Source: Bos javanicus (Eukaryota; Chordata; Mammalia; Artiodactyla; Bovidae). From it: a stretch of DNA of 64,000 nucleotides. This document shows positions 44,789 through 57,119 of the stretch, in pieces (the stretch's first letter is position 1; every line of letters begins with the position of its first letter). The stretch lies in the NCBI RefSeq assembly GCF_032452875.1, contig NC_083870.1:3596001-3660000 (forward strand), read 5' to 3'. The translations under genes were made by a program, and so were the position numbers. The notes beneath the pieces were generated by a model that saw only the letters and a list, made by a program, of their open reading frames with translations, did no database searches and was not told the DNA's origin.

Positions 44789-46499
44789 CTGGTGCCGGAT
44801 CTCTCGTCTCGCGGGTCCCGCTGCCTCTTGGGTCTCCCCAGTCCCTTCGCAGTGACTACGGAGGAGCGGCGAACCCAGGGCCTCAACCCATACGCGGGTC
44901 AAACCGAACCGAAGCCAGGGATTCTCACTCCCACCTTGCCGCCCTCAATGCTTTTCAAGTTTGGTGAAGGGTGTTTTAATTTTTTTTAGCGGGGGAGCGG
45001 GGTTTCGTTTTGTCATTTAAACTTCTTGCCCCTTTTCCTAACTCGGAACAGCTAGAGCGGGGTGTAGGCGGAGGATGAGACAGTTCGGCTGGAGAAACCG
45101 GACTGAGAGAGGATATCCTCCCCCCACCCCGCCCCCCAACTCCCCAGATGAAACGAAATCGCGTGCACCGCGTTCCCCTCTTTCGACCGCCTTTTCAGAA
45201 ACTTCCCGACTCCATACAGCCTCGGAAGAGCCAGAGAATCAGAGCTGACCCGGAGGGTCAGGGCTAGCGTTCAGCGGGCATCACGGCGAGTCCGGTGCTC
45301 CCTGCCCGCCTCAGGTCCGCTCTCTGTGCCCGGGGTCGCGGCCCTAGGTGCCGAGACAGGGCAGAAAAAAATAGGAAACATTTTAAAGAGCTCGCTACCT
45401 CTAGCACTGCCTGCCTGAATCCCAAGGTGACTGGGCCCGCTCCTGAGCCGATAGCCGTGTCTCCTAAGGGGAAAGGGGCCAAGTGTAGCAGGGAAACCGG
45501 GAAGCGTCAGGCCCTTTGGGACATCTCTCGCAAAAGTATTGTTACCGGGGAACAAAGCCTTCTCTAAATAAAACGTGCCGACAAAGTGACAGAGGTGGCC
45601 GAGCATCCCACAACCCTAAAAACAAAAACAAAACTAACCCTCCCAACCCGCACCCGAAAACTAAAGGAACAAAACGGACGCAAGTGCAAAGGTTAGGATT
45701 GAGAAGAGTCCTTTTCCCTCTGAGTCGGTTTGGGTTTGGTTTAGCCCTCTTTCGTGGCTGCTACGCTCGCCTGATTCCAGGAACACTGGCCCGACACTGC
45801 AGTGTCTTGGAGTCCTGATTCTTTACTCCCCCCACCCCCCTTTTCTCCGTTTTGATGTTTCTTAATTATGAAAAAACCCATCTGCAATTTGCGGGCCATC
45901 CAGCAGTTTGAGGCTCTTTGGTTTGAACAATACCGTTTGCCTAGGGCGGGAATGGTATTTTCTTGCAGGCATGGGACTTTTTAGGAAGCAAAGAAAATGT
46001 ATAAAGTTTTCCTCCAAATAAATAGAACAAAATTGCATTTTAGCAAAGGATAAAACCAAACAACAACAGAAAAGAATTATTTTTACACACTCATAGTTTT
46101 AATCATAGACAATGGAGACAAGCATGGTGAATTATTTGATGACTAGCTGATTAACCTGGGAGCACAAATTTATTTGTAGGCTGATTTTTACATGAGGTGT
46201 GCAGGATTGTGCATACCTGGATAGGTTTGATAATTAAAGGCAACTTATTGATTTCTCCCCCCTCCCCTGGTAGAATTTAAAACCTTCCCAAATAGTCCCT
46301 GTTTATCAGAAACGCTATTTGGTTTGATTTTGTTGTGCTCTCCAAATCTCGGCTTGGATGTTTAGCAGGGGGCTTTCCAGGGTGGGGCCCGCGGGGGTAA
46401 TCCGTGAGTGTGGAGTGATGGATCTGTAGAGGGTCCGGCTGGGTTTGGTGGGGTGCTGGGCCAGCGAGGCTCATCGGTGGACGTCTGTTGCTGCTGTAG

Positions 46500-46686
46500 G
46501 CAGAGCGGTGAGCCCGAAGTCTGTCTGCGAGGGCTGTCAACGGGTCATCTCGGATAGGTTTCTGCTGCGGCTCAACGACAGCTTCTGGCATGAGCAGTGC
46601 GTGCAGTGTGCCTCCTGCAAAGAGCCCCTGGAGACCACCTGCTTCTACCGGGACAAGAAGCTCTACTGCAAGTATGACTATGAGAA
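46500..46686 (+). CDS. LMX1A: LMX1A, exon encoding the first LIM domain (residues 26-88)
   Basis: 187 bases after the acceptor ttgctgctgtag (cut after 46499), ending before the donor gtaagt (cut after 46686, phase 2, Lys88 split AA|G). The joined frame gives RAVSPKSVCEGCQRVISDRF and onward through LIM domain 1. Zinc ligands are Cys35, Cys38, His56 and Cys59 for the first finger, and Cys62, Cys65, Cys82 and Asp85 for the second. All eight are present with standard spacing (CxxC-x17-HxxC-xx-CxxC-x16-CxxD). LIM1 binds cofactors such as LDB1; it does not bind DNA. The phase agrees with the preceding exon, and there is no stop or frameshift. The open frame carries on into the intron only to TAA at 46688. 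The next exon, expected to begin the second LIM domain (KCGGC-type), is not in the window. Confidence 0.97.
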
Positions 46687-47038
46687 GTAAGTGCCCGCGC
46701 CTCGGATCGCCTCCCCCACACCGCATCAGCGAGCGCGGGAGACCCTGTCCTTCTTTACCCCTCATCTGCTTCTGGAAGGTGCAGGATACACCCGCGTGCT
46801 CAGATACGCAAGTGCCCATTCTCTTCCATCCTGTAAGCTCCCCGGGGCAGCGGAGGACTGCGCCCATGGGCGCGGTAGCAGCTGGGGCCCGACAGAAGCG
46901 CCAAGGGATGGCTTTCTCTATAGTCTGCTCGTCCAGTTTTCTGGACCTGGCCATTCCCCCGAGGACACTCCATTGTGGACACTCCTATCCCATCCCATCG
47001 ACCTTGTTTCTCCCTTCCCCGCTTCACTGGGGTGCCCT

Positions 47039-47061
47039 GGGGGCGGGGGAGGGGGGGGCGG
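47039..47061 (+). other. G-quadruplex-type run near the LIM1 exon donor
   Basis: ggggg c ggggg a gggggggg c gg: 20 G in 23 bases on the transcribed RNA sense strand, starting 353 bases after the splice donor. Confidence 0.7.
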
Positions 47062-48415
47062 AGCTGCCAGTGGCCCACCTCTGCTCTCCGGTTCCCTCTC
47101 CACCTTACCCACCTGTCTGTGCCACCCAGACGCTTATGCGCAGAGCTGAGGCAGTCTCAATCCCACAGCTTGTATGCCCTGTGCTCCTTCCTTCCTTGAC
47201 TTTGTTCACTGGGGTCCCCAACAGATTGAGCTTCAGGCACAGCGCTGTTGCTCCTTTGAACTCCGAGGCGACGCACACCCTGCTGGCTTTTTCGCTCCCT
47301 GTATTCTCCCTACCCCTTACACCGTTTTTTCCAAAACCCTCGGGCCACACGGGCAGCCAGACCACGTCTTCCATCCTCTGCCATCTCCCTAATTCCTGTC
47401 TGGGGGTGCGTTTCTGCCGCTCGGCAGGTTCGACATGGACCGGTCTTGGCCGGTCGACATGAACGTTCTGGTGTGTGATGAGGAGAGTTAGGAACCAGGT
47501 ATTTAGGGAAGTGGACTATTTCAATTCTAGATCTTCATAATGTCTAAAGCCTGGATGACACTGGGGAATGGAAGTTTGAAGGATTTGCTGGTTCCGGCCA
47601 GGCCCGCCCTGGAGTTGCTTAGTAAAGCTAAGCAGAGGGTGGGGTGGGGAGACACTACTTTTCCGGGTCAAAAATGGCTAAATAATGGGGACACTGACTT
47701 CACAGAGACGTGGAGGGTATTGAAGCAAAGAAAAATGGCTGAAACGGAGGCCTCTGCTTTTGTACTCTGGACTGGTATAAGTGACGGAGTGCCCTGGGGG
47801 CACGTGCGCAGGAAAATTCCGCATTTGTCACTGGTGAATCAAAGGGACAGCAGTATATGAGGAAAATCAAGGGAGGTTTAGTGTTCATGAAAAACAGTTC
47901 CTATGATGTTATTAAAAACACACCATGAAATGAGGTGTGCGGGGAAAATCTCAGTATAACACAGAAAAGCTCAGAGAGAGAACAGAAATATCTTCTTTTT
48001 TTGCATTGCCTCTGAGGTTTACTGCAAACTGACAAAGTCATCAGATCCAGTGACCACACACAGAAATTCTTTCTGCTACTCACACTCCTTTGATACAGTA
48101 TTCCTGCATTTTACCCCTATGTGGATGGAGTACTGGACATTTTGCTTTGTTTTGAAAAGATAACTACATTTTTCAGCACACAAAAAATAGAGGTCTGATT
48201 TTGAATGAGTTGAGCAATACAGAAATAAGGGGAGAAGCACATCACCATTACCCAAAGTGGTAACATTGGGTATAGTTGTACATTTTTTAAAAAGATGTGC
48301 CTGTATCTGGTCTTGATTGTTCATTGCCCTAGTGTCTGAGTGAAAAGTGCAACTTTTAGGTAAAAAAGCAAATTTTGCACACACAACTTAAAGTACCACC
48401 TTTGGATAAAGCTTC

Positions 48416-48447
48416 TGCTCACCCCACCCCCCCGCCCCCCGCCCCCA
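48416..48447 (-). other. C-rich tract (G-quadruplex motif on minus strand)
   Basis: Reads ctcaccccaccccccc, then gccccccgccccc. On the minus strand this gives four or more G-runs of four to seven with one-base loops; on the plus strand it is an i-motif-type tract. Confidence 0.65.
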
Positions 48448-51400
48448 TTGCCATCTGAAAGTTTTGGGATTGCGTAGACCCAATCTTTATCTTTGTGCTT
48501 ATAGATTACTGAAATGTCCACATCCTTCAGGCACAACACCAGCAAATTCAAAAGTATGGGAGCTTAGGAAAGGATTTGGGTGGTGAATTTCTATTCTGTT
48601 TGTGAAAAAAAAATCACGAATCAAAGAAGGCTTACGGGTCAACACAGCTGTCTGGCCAGTCAAATCTTCTTTAAGGAAGTCAGGCTGTGTCAAGAGGAGA
48701 AGAAACAGTTGTTGTAAAGTACTTAACACAGCAATGTCCCTTCACTGCAGCCTCCCAGGTTTGGTGGCGGTTTGGGGCTTATTAGCCCACTAGGGTCAGT
48801 TCTTCCTGCACAAAGCTATTTCTGCAAAGGGAAAATTGCAGGGATCAACTTGCCAGCTGTTGGCCAGAACCAAGAAGATTTTACAGAGTAGTGTGAGCTA
48901 CATTGTTCAGAGAGATGTTGATGTTACCATGAGGGCTTTTAATTTTGATTTTAACACAGATGTCCAAAATGGAGTTGCTTATCTCTTTTGCTCACCATCA
49001 GCACTTGTGTGTGCCCAGCGCCGCCATTGTCTTTTAATTTTATTACGGTTTTTCTCCACTGCCCTCCATCCATATCCCATTCTTCTTTCAACCAAACCGG
49101 GATGTAGTATATGTGATAATCTTAATGGCATTAGCCTTCATGGTAGTTGCTGTAAAATGGGAAGGGTGGGGGGTTGTTTGTTTGTTTTAAAATTAGGCTC
49201 AAGACATTTTCCTTTATTCAGCAAGCTCTTTGAGCTTCTACAGGCAAGGAAGTAGACTTGGTGATGGGAAAATACTGAGAAAATATCTCAAAGCCTGCCT
49301 TCAGGAGGCTTATAGCCTATATTATCCTAGCTATTGAGTATGTATTGTAAACCTCTACTTAGACCATAGGACTAAGTATTGAATAGAAGTTGTCTGGAAG
49401 AAATTTATCCTCTGGGGGATGCAATTTAGTGTTAGATAATAGTCATAAAACAGAGCACATTTCCTCTTTCACAAATGCATTTATAAAGATAGTTTTTGCC
49501 TTTTTCCTAGAATCTTTTTAAAAATTTGAGGCCTAGCCAAGGCGAATAGAGAGGAAATTAAGATAGAAGTTAAAGCTGTAGGACAACACTAGTGGTGAAT
49601 TATGGAACAATTCATAGAAATGAAATTCAGGCGGTGCCCTTGTCTCTAGAATAAATGAAGTTCAAATGCTATTTTTACACATTAAAAAAAACCATGTAGC
49701 TAATGTGCAGTCTTCAGTGGAGTTCATAAACATATTGACACAGTGGCCTTATCATATATATGTCAGCCATTTGTATGTACATTTCTGACTGTTGGGCACT
49801 TTTGCATTTGAATTATGAACTGCCTGTTCATGGTGTCAGACAGCCAGTTAAAATGTGAAAATTCTACTCTATCAACTAGTTGTTACATCTTCTTGATGTC
49901 AAACACCACATTTGTCTAATTTTTAAAAACTGAATCGACAGTGGCATTTTAGACGTACAACCATCCATTTGAGGACTTCAGGGCATTTCGTTAAATATTT
50001 GTCTCATACGTTATGACACTCTTAGGAAAAATTTATCTTCTCAGCATCCAAAACAAATAAGCATTTAAAGTTGGAGTGTAGAAAACTGATATATGAATAT
50101 CCAGAAATTAAGAACTGGAGGTGACCTTTATTGTGCATGACATGCCATCAAAGAAAAATGGCTAGTTCAGTGGGATGATACGTGCACAGAATTGCTGAAG
50201 GAGCGTCCTGTCACGTAGAACTCAGGTGTTATAGGTGTGAACGCTTAAACGTTGGACTCAACTGTCTTTGACAGTTCTTGAAAGTTAGCAAATAACCAAA
50301 GTGTTTTTCAGCTTGGGGAAACTTCTACTTGTATAACTATTGTTCCCTATTTAACTGAGTCCTCCAGGATCTGGTTAGTTTGGAGTTTTCCCTGAATGTC
50401 TTCCAGACAAATACTGTAGCTGGACTTAAGTTGGAGACAGGAGAGGCTGCTGATTAACAGGAATGTGGTGATACAATAGATAATTAAGGCTTCTGGAAGA
50501 GATCCCACATTTAAATCAAATTTATATTGTTTCTTTCATGTGTCTGGCGGCTCTGTGTGTCAGGCAGGGCCCTCTCCCCTCACATATGAAGTTTATCATC
50601 ATCCCTTAGATTGTTCTGGACATCCTAGGAGCAGTGTGGGATAGTATTGCTGTCATCAGGGCTCCTCTTATAGCATGGTAACTCCCCACATGTCAGCAAA
50701 TCGCAGGTCTTGGGAAACCTTCTCTCAGAGGGCCAGTCCATGTTCCCCCCCCTTCTTTTGGAGCAGACCAACTTTTCTGAAGAAAGGGACTCCAATGAAG
50801 TGAGGTGCATATCCCTCATTAGAACTTTCTCTGTATCTTTCTTTTGACCTGCTGATTGGCAGCCCCACGGAGAAAACGGCTGAGGTAACGATCTCTATTA
50901 GGATCAGTAATGGACTAATATTGGATTTTATCAAGGTAGTGTAGGAGGTGTGTAGGGAGGAGAGTTAGTTTGGTTTTATTACTGTGACATTACTTGGAGA
51001 TTAAAATTGGACATCAGTTCCTCATAAAAGGAGCCCGCAGATGAAATTACAGAGGCAGTTGTTAGATTTTTACTTCATCTTCTGTTGGCCCCATGCCTGG
51101 CATGGTAAAATTTAGGCATATAAAAATCAAACACAGCTAGGTATTAAATTGATGTGTGCATTAAATTGCAGGGGGCTCTTAGCTTGGGATAAGCATTGTC
51201 CATGGTCTGCGACTGTGTTTGTGCAAGCTGACTTATCTCTTTTTTTATTTAAAGGGTGATTGGAAACAGTCTTTGTTCAGAGGTGTTTTCTCTTTTTATA
51301 TGAATTGGTCCCTAGGTAGGATTTTCTGAATCTCAGACTTCAAATGTTGAAAGAAAATTAGAGAGTAGGAGTAGATATTAATAGTATTCTGGGGATTAGA

Positions 51401-52529
51401 TATGAACATTTCCTTTCAGAGTAGGTTTGTGGGATTCTTTTTATCCTTAACGTAAATTGAGCACATTAAAAAAAAGTTATTTATTCAACTCAGTTTTGCA
51501 TACTATAGAATTCTGGGGTTTTGTCATCCACCCAGCTAAGGAGCTGCTTTTGCTGTTCAGATTTCAGTGACAGGAGCTCTTCTGATAATTCATTGTTTGT
51601 GTTGCTTTTTAGTTTCATTTTTCTTATTTATAACTTTTGTGTGACCCCAAATACTGTTACTAATTTTAGAGAGCCCTCTTCACTGTTGCTTTTATTTCTT
51701 GGAGGGTTTTTTGAAGTTAATGAGTAGCTACTGTTTCTCTAATGAGAACAATTCCCTTCATTAAATTATCAGCTAATTATTTTTTATGGTCAAAGAAATG
51801 ATTTGGGTTCTAATGTTCAGAAGTGAGAAAATAGACAAGAATTTAAAATACTCATTATATTTCCAGGAATTTATTAAAGCATCTTGGGGTAAATTCGTAT
51901 ACAACATGTCATTGCTGTGTTATATCAAGTTCGAAATAATCCATATTAAGTTGATTGTTAAGTATATTGTACAGTACTGGGAAATGGACCATGGCGGGTA
52001 AAGTACAATCACAGCCACCATAGAAAGAGTTAAAAATAATTTGAGTTAACTATGAAATCTTAGCTGTACTTAAATGCTTTGAATTTTTTTTTTTTTTTTA
52101 ACATCTTTCTAACATGCCCACCTCTTCAGATGAGAGTTCTTGGTAAGCCACTTACAGGGTGGGATAAGGAAGATTAGGGACTGTGTGGGGTGATGAGTGC
52201 CTCCCCCACCCCCAAAAGAAGCAGAAAGTTTCCTGTATGGGATAGTCCTGTCCTATTTCCAGCATAACCTGAGGCTTCCCCCTAGGGAATGAATGCCCTA
52301 TATGTTTTTCTGAAAGTTTCTTAGCAATTATAGAACAGTATTGCTTGCAGTCTTTTCAGATTCCATTTGGGAAAGTTGGTAATTTTAGGAGCCAAATGTA
52401 GAAAGGTAGTGGAGGAAAGAGGCCCTTTCCCCTTGGTGCTTGTTTCTGAAACTGACAGAGAAACTTGGTGTGCCTTGTAATTTACATTTTTCCCCTTCAT
52501 CTCCTCCACGACTAGCGCGATGTGGGACA

Positions 52530-52880
52530 GTTTAGCCAATTCATCACAATTAGAATTAGTCGTGTTATCTTTAACCAATGTCAGCTGCAGCGTTGTGTCT
52601 CTTTGTCATATATTAAATGAAACCTAGCCAACTGTCTTGCTGAAATGAAGTGAACACCTTCCAAATGTCAAATTGTTATTTTAGTCAAGCACAATTATCT
52701 GTCTCTATATTTTTAACCAAGTTGAAATTAATAAAATTGCTCTGGCCCTGGCATTAATTAGCAGGGGGATTAGAGCTATATCAGCTAAAAACGAGGTGTA
52801 AACACTGTAATCTTACTGCATGTTTGTTTTCACACTACTGAAAATAAATAAAATGAGACTTAGGATAGGGATTAAGTTTC
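52530..52880. promoter_or_regulatory. Candidate conserved intronic element
   Basis: Repeat-free, AT-rich stretch in the LMX1A intron, dense in developmental transcription-factor words: acaattagaattagt near 52546-52560, ggcattaattagcagg near 52750-52765, ggggattagag at 52765-52775, and several aataaa/ttaat words. It resembles conserved non-coding DNA near developmental genes. Conservation itself cannot be seen from one sequence. Confidence 0.3.
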
Positions 52881-53711
52881 TTTTGGCATTAGACAGCAGA
52901 TGCAATTGGAATGCAGCAGAAACACTGAAGTATTAGTGAAGACGTTATCAGAAGAATACAACTGTGGCTCAGCATTGGTTTCCTACCTTCTGGGTATACA
53001 TGGTCCCATCGCAAATAGCCCCATCTGGGTAGTTAAAAGAGGATTTAAAAAAACTACTTCCATGCTATACTTTTCAGTGGTGAACAAGGCAACCAGATTA
53101 TCTGTAGGGCTTGTCACCTGGCTGCCATGCTTGGATTAGCTAGAATTTAATGAAGCCCTTGCCAGACTCCCCATTATTGCACCATAATGTCATAACAACT
53201 AAAAATACAGAGTGGACTGTGCTCTTCCTAGTCCTTAACTAAAGTCACATGAAAGAGTTTGGTCTCTTCTAGCCTTTCAAGATTCCAGTTGGGGGATCCT
53301 ATTTTTGGATAACAGTAAATATGTCTGGCTTTTCTGACTCCTTAGGCCTCCAGTGGCTTTCCACCCTGTTAGATTTGTGTTTTATCATCATTACCCTGTA
53401 ATGGACAAGCCCTGGCTAGATATCTGGCCACTATGGGTTGGAAACATTTTCTGATGGGCCAGTTAAACTCTTAATATTACAAAAAAAAATACTTTTGACA
53501 TTCAGCACATGGAATAGCACGTGGAATGGACCATGTGCTATATCTGACTTCACATCTAGCTGCATCCCATTCAGCCTCCCCTTCACTCCCCTATGTCCTG
53601 TGGAATTCTACTAACTTGACTCTTGAAGGCACGTGAGAACTCTTAAATATCATCTCATCATGGCCTCATTTTTCTGCCAGGCCAACCTTATCCTTATGGA
53701 CTGTTGCATGT

Positions 53712-53932
53712 GTATGTGCTAAGTCGTGTCAGTCATGTCTGAGTCTTTGTGACCCTATGGATTGTAGCCTGCCAGGTGCCTCTGTCCATGGGGTTCTCAA
53801 GACCACAATACTAGACTGGGTTGTCTTGTCCTCCTCCAGGGGATCTTCCTGACCCGGGGATCAAACCCACGTCTCTTGTATCTCCTGCATTGGCAGGCAG
53901 GTTCTTTACAACTAGTGCCTCCTAGGAATCCT
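53712..53932 (-). repeat. Bov-tA SINE, antisense, diverged
   Basis: gtgctaagtcgtgtcagtca, tggattgtagcctgccaggt, ctccaggggatcttcctgac, and a head ending at ctagtgcctcctaggaatcc. First ruminant-specific insertion after the LMX1A promoter region. Confidence 0.9.
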
Positions 53933-56084
53933 CTTTTAATTTTTCTCACTTGGAGGAAACAACTTTGTCTTTTAGATGCACAAAATAACGGTCCATCCAG
54001 TTATGGGAGCAGAATTCAACTGCAGCAGCTGGTGAGGGACGTTATGCCCAGGTTTGCATGATCTCATGACCACACTGTCTGGGTGACCAATTAGGGGCCC
54101 CTGAACATCTTTCTGAGTGTGCCTGGCACTTTCATGGATGCTGCGTTATGTTTTTCGGTGGGTCAGAGATGTACCTGAGTCTGATGTTGTCACCAATAAA
54201 CCAGGACAAGGAGTCATTTGGTGAGAAGCCTGGCTAGCATTCTCATAGCGTGTACTCACGCTCAATTTTTTTGGCTACTTCTCGGGTTGTCACACTTCTC
54301 CACATGGAAAGAATCATCTTGTATCTCCCAAGTACTGCTGCTGCAGTGAGAAGGGGTCTTTAGAGCAGCCTCCTCCCATCATCCCTTTCAGTTATACCAT
54401 AGCCACTCCTTGACTCACAATGCTCTTGCCTCCTCCCTCTCCAGCCTCAGGAACCTTTAAAAGGATTTTTCAAAACAAAACAAAACAAAACACCCCCTCC
54501 TGAACTCCAGATTAGCCTCTTAAGCTCATTAAAGTTCCTTTAAATACCAAAATGTTGGGCTCCTGGGGACTATCCCCCCAAACCATATTTTCATTCTTAA
54601 CATTGCTGTCATTCACTGTGCAGCAGATTAAGGCCAGCTCCCTCTGGGCTCAGAAGCGGTTCCCCCTGTCTCTGCAGGAGGGTCCAAATATGTCTTTGTT
54701 TGAGGACTGAACCTGAGTGGAAGCTGATGCCAGCTTGGCTGGGGGCCCCCAGCTCCTGGGTGGAGAGGAGGTTGATGTCTTTGCGGATAGGATGGGGCCC
54801 AGAAAGGGGAATGGGCAGGTGAGTGGTCAAGGTGTGGCTCGTACAGTTTGGGGGAGCTTGGTAGTCATGGGGCCCTCTCCCAGTTGCTGGGGAGAACCAG
54901 GAATAGGCAAAACTTAGAGGATTGTCCTTGCCCGAGGGAGTCGGGTGGCTTTGGGGTCTCTTTTGATCGGGACCCAACAGAGGCACTAGAGCCCAGTTTC
55001 TGTTGACACCCAGGCCTTGCCGGCTGCCACTGTCCAGAGGTGGACTTGTACAGCCGCACCTGCCTTTTGCTTGCAGCTTGCTCCCTTCTTCATTTCAACC
55101 CCCTTTCCAAAGGGCCTCCAAAATAATTCTTCCCCTCTGTCGTTTCAGGCTTCCTTCCCTAAAGCTGGCTCTTGGGGAGAGCTTTCTGGTTTTGACAGTG
55201 GAACAAATCCTTTTTAACACAACCATCGAGAGTTTCCTCCCCTGCTGCTGGCTCCCCCCACCGCTTCTCCCCTGCCCCTCCTCGCGTTGTAGCAGGGATT
55301 CCTGTTGTGCACGGATTCCCTGTGCCTGCGTGGTGACAGCCTGCTGTCCTTACTGGGATGATGTCGTGGTAGCGCCTCCTCGGTGGTGCCTGAAGTAGCT
55401 TTGGAAATCTAAAGGGGAAGAGCATCCCAGGAGACCCTTCCCTGCGCGCGTTTGTGCTTGGTCTCCGCACCTGCCTTTCCCCTGGGGATCTGTGTAACTG
55501 GAAGCCCCCAGTTCAACCACAGCACTGGTTTTCCAACCCCATTTTCAGGGTCTCAACTTTCAGCTCAGCCTTGCATTCTTGCTTATCTTATACTCTGAAC
55601 CCATCTTATAACCTTTTAATTTCCAAATTATGCTGTATACAGGTTAGAGCCTACTCTCCACTAGCTGTCAAAATGGAGAGGATATTATGAAATATCACAT
55701 TGGGATATACATGATAATGTGTACCTTCCAAAGGTACTTTTTAACTGAAAGGGTGTTCTCTCAAAGGAATAACTATCTTATGGTAGAATTTTAGGCCCTA
55801 GAATGGGATCAGTAGATAATTTTGGGCAGAATGCAAGTATCACTTTGTCAGACGCTTTCCTGTTTGTATGTGAGGCCAGCTGTGATTCCACACCCACTCC
55901 TTTTCTTCTGGATTTTATTTTCTTTTTGTTCTGTTATTGGTTGGGATCTTCGATTTTAGAAGTCCATGTCCATAGATGGGAGAGGATTGGACAGGTGAAT
56001 ATGAATGGCTTGGGCACTCCACAGCTCTCTCCATTACTGGAAAAATAATTTGGAACACATGTCCCACTGTCGAGTGATATCCAA
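53933..56084. other. LMX1A intron, nothing else recognised
   Basis: Moderately GC-rich. Open stretches at 54609-54986 (-) and 55003-55398 (+) have no domain or supported splice sites. 55000-55400 is rich in C/T tracts. Confidence 0.4.
54471..54492. repeat. (CAAAA)n microsatellite, four units
   Basis: caaaa repeated four times, then ca. Short. Confidence 0.85.
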
Positions 56085-56455
56085 GCCACAATTTCCTCAT
56101 CCACACAAAGGAATAGAATAATAACAACTTCATAGAGTTGTTGTGAGAATTAAAAAAGATAATGAACTTCGAAAACCTCTTGGTGAAATGTGGAGAACTA
56201 TATATGCTTGGGTATTATTATTGTTGGTTTTTTAATATGAGTAAAAGAATGCATATTCTTAGGAGCTGTGTATAATAACTCAACACAGTCTCGTGGTTAA
56301 GAGCATAAACTCTGGAGCCAGAGTGTCTGGGACCAAATTCTTGCTCTGCTGCTCACTAGCTGTGTTACCTTGGACTGAGGTCATGCTTTCTCTGTGCATG
56401 GGGATGAGTTTTCTCTCTTTAAAATGGGGATAAGTAGCAGCCTCACAAATTTACA
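56085..56455 (+). repeat. Two MIR SINE pieces
   Basis: 56085-56170: tcctcatccacacaaaggaa, then acttcatagagttgttgtga (3' part of one MIR). 56285-56455: ctcgtggttaagagcataaa, then ctctggagccagagtgtctg and cactagctgtgttaccttgg (5' and core of another). Confidence 0.75.
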
Positions 56456-56639
56456 GTTAAAAGATAGATTAGCACTAGAGACATGAAGCACGATATAATA
56501 AATAAGACAAACACTGCTATATGTTATATATGAACATTGTTAAGAGTAACAAGGAAAACTATTTTTCCTATTTTAAAAAATTTTGTATCCATATGAGATG
56601 ATGAATATTCACCACATTTATTGTGGTAATTTTTTTCTG

Positions 56640-56940
56640 ATGTGTTTAAGTCGGGTCATTATGTTGTACACCTTAAACTTATACACTGCCTGTGTGCGTG
56701 CTAAGTCACTTCAGGCGTGTCTGACTGTTTGCAACCTTATGGACTGTGGCCCACCAGGCTTCTCTGCCCATAGGATTCTCCAGGCAAGAATACTGGAGTG
56801 GGTTTCCATGCCCTCCTCCAAGGGATCTTCCCCACCCAGGGATTAAATCTTCGTCTCTTATCTCCTGCAGGCAGGTTCTTTATAGCATATTCAGTGCTAT
56901 ATGTCAATTATAATTCAATAAAATGGAAATAAAAAATTGT
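56640..56940 (+). repeat. Old L1 3' end, split by a SINE
   Basis: cattatgttgtacaccttaa, then acttatacactgc before the SINE. After it, cagtgctatatgtcaattat and aattcaataaaatggaaata at 56893-56932. Together these form the 3' terminus of an L1. The SINE at 56688-56884 sits in it. Confidence 0.65.
56688..56884 (-). repeat. Bov-tA SINE, antisense
   Basis: cgtgctaagtcacttcaggc, ggactgtggcccaccaggct, tccaggcaagaatactggag, and head ctgcaggcaggttctttat. Confidence 0.9.
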
Positions 56941-57119
56941 ACTGACCTCTTAAGTTCATTTTGGGTTAATGTTTATAAAGCAGATTAATGATTGTCTCAT
57001 AGAAAATGCCATAAAAGGATATGGTGGGAAAAATGTATGTTTTTCAATTTTCAGAGAACCTTCACAGATATTACCTTTATCAGACTTTACAGCAATTTAA
57101 GAAGGTAGATATGGAGAGG

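Larger units (their letters stand above)
44271..46499 (+). other. LMX1A: LMX1A intron between the ATG exon and the LIM1 exon
   Basis: 2,229 bases, GT...AG. It contains no interspersed repeat that I recognise. Homeodomain-type AT-rich motifs stand out against GC-rich DNA at 44534-44565 and 44781-44788. A block at 46080-46255 near the 3' end is rich in TAAT/ATTA words. Confidence 0.9.

Noticed and set aside
44195..46686. Assignment to LMX1B instead of LMX1A
   Set aside because: The N-terminus MLDGLKMEENFQSAI and the LIM1 sequence match LMX1A; LMX1B differs in this region and has a longer N-terminal part.
46277..46954. 225-codon open frame antisense to the LIM1 exon
   Set aside because: Lies opposite a clearly coding LMX1A exon with correct splice sites; no domain in the antisense reading.
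46590..47462. 290-codon open frame downstream of the LIM1 exon
   Set aside because: Starts in the wrong frame inside the exon and runs through the donor into intron; no domain, C/T-rich composition.
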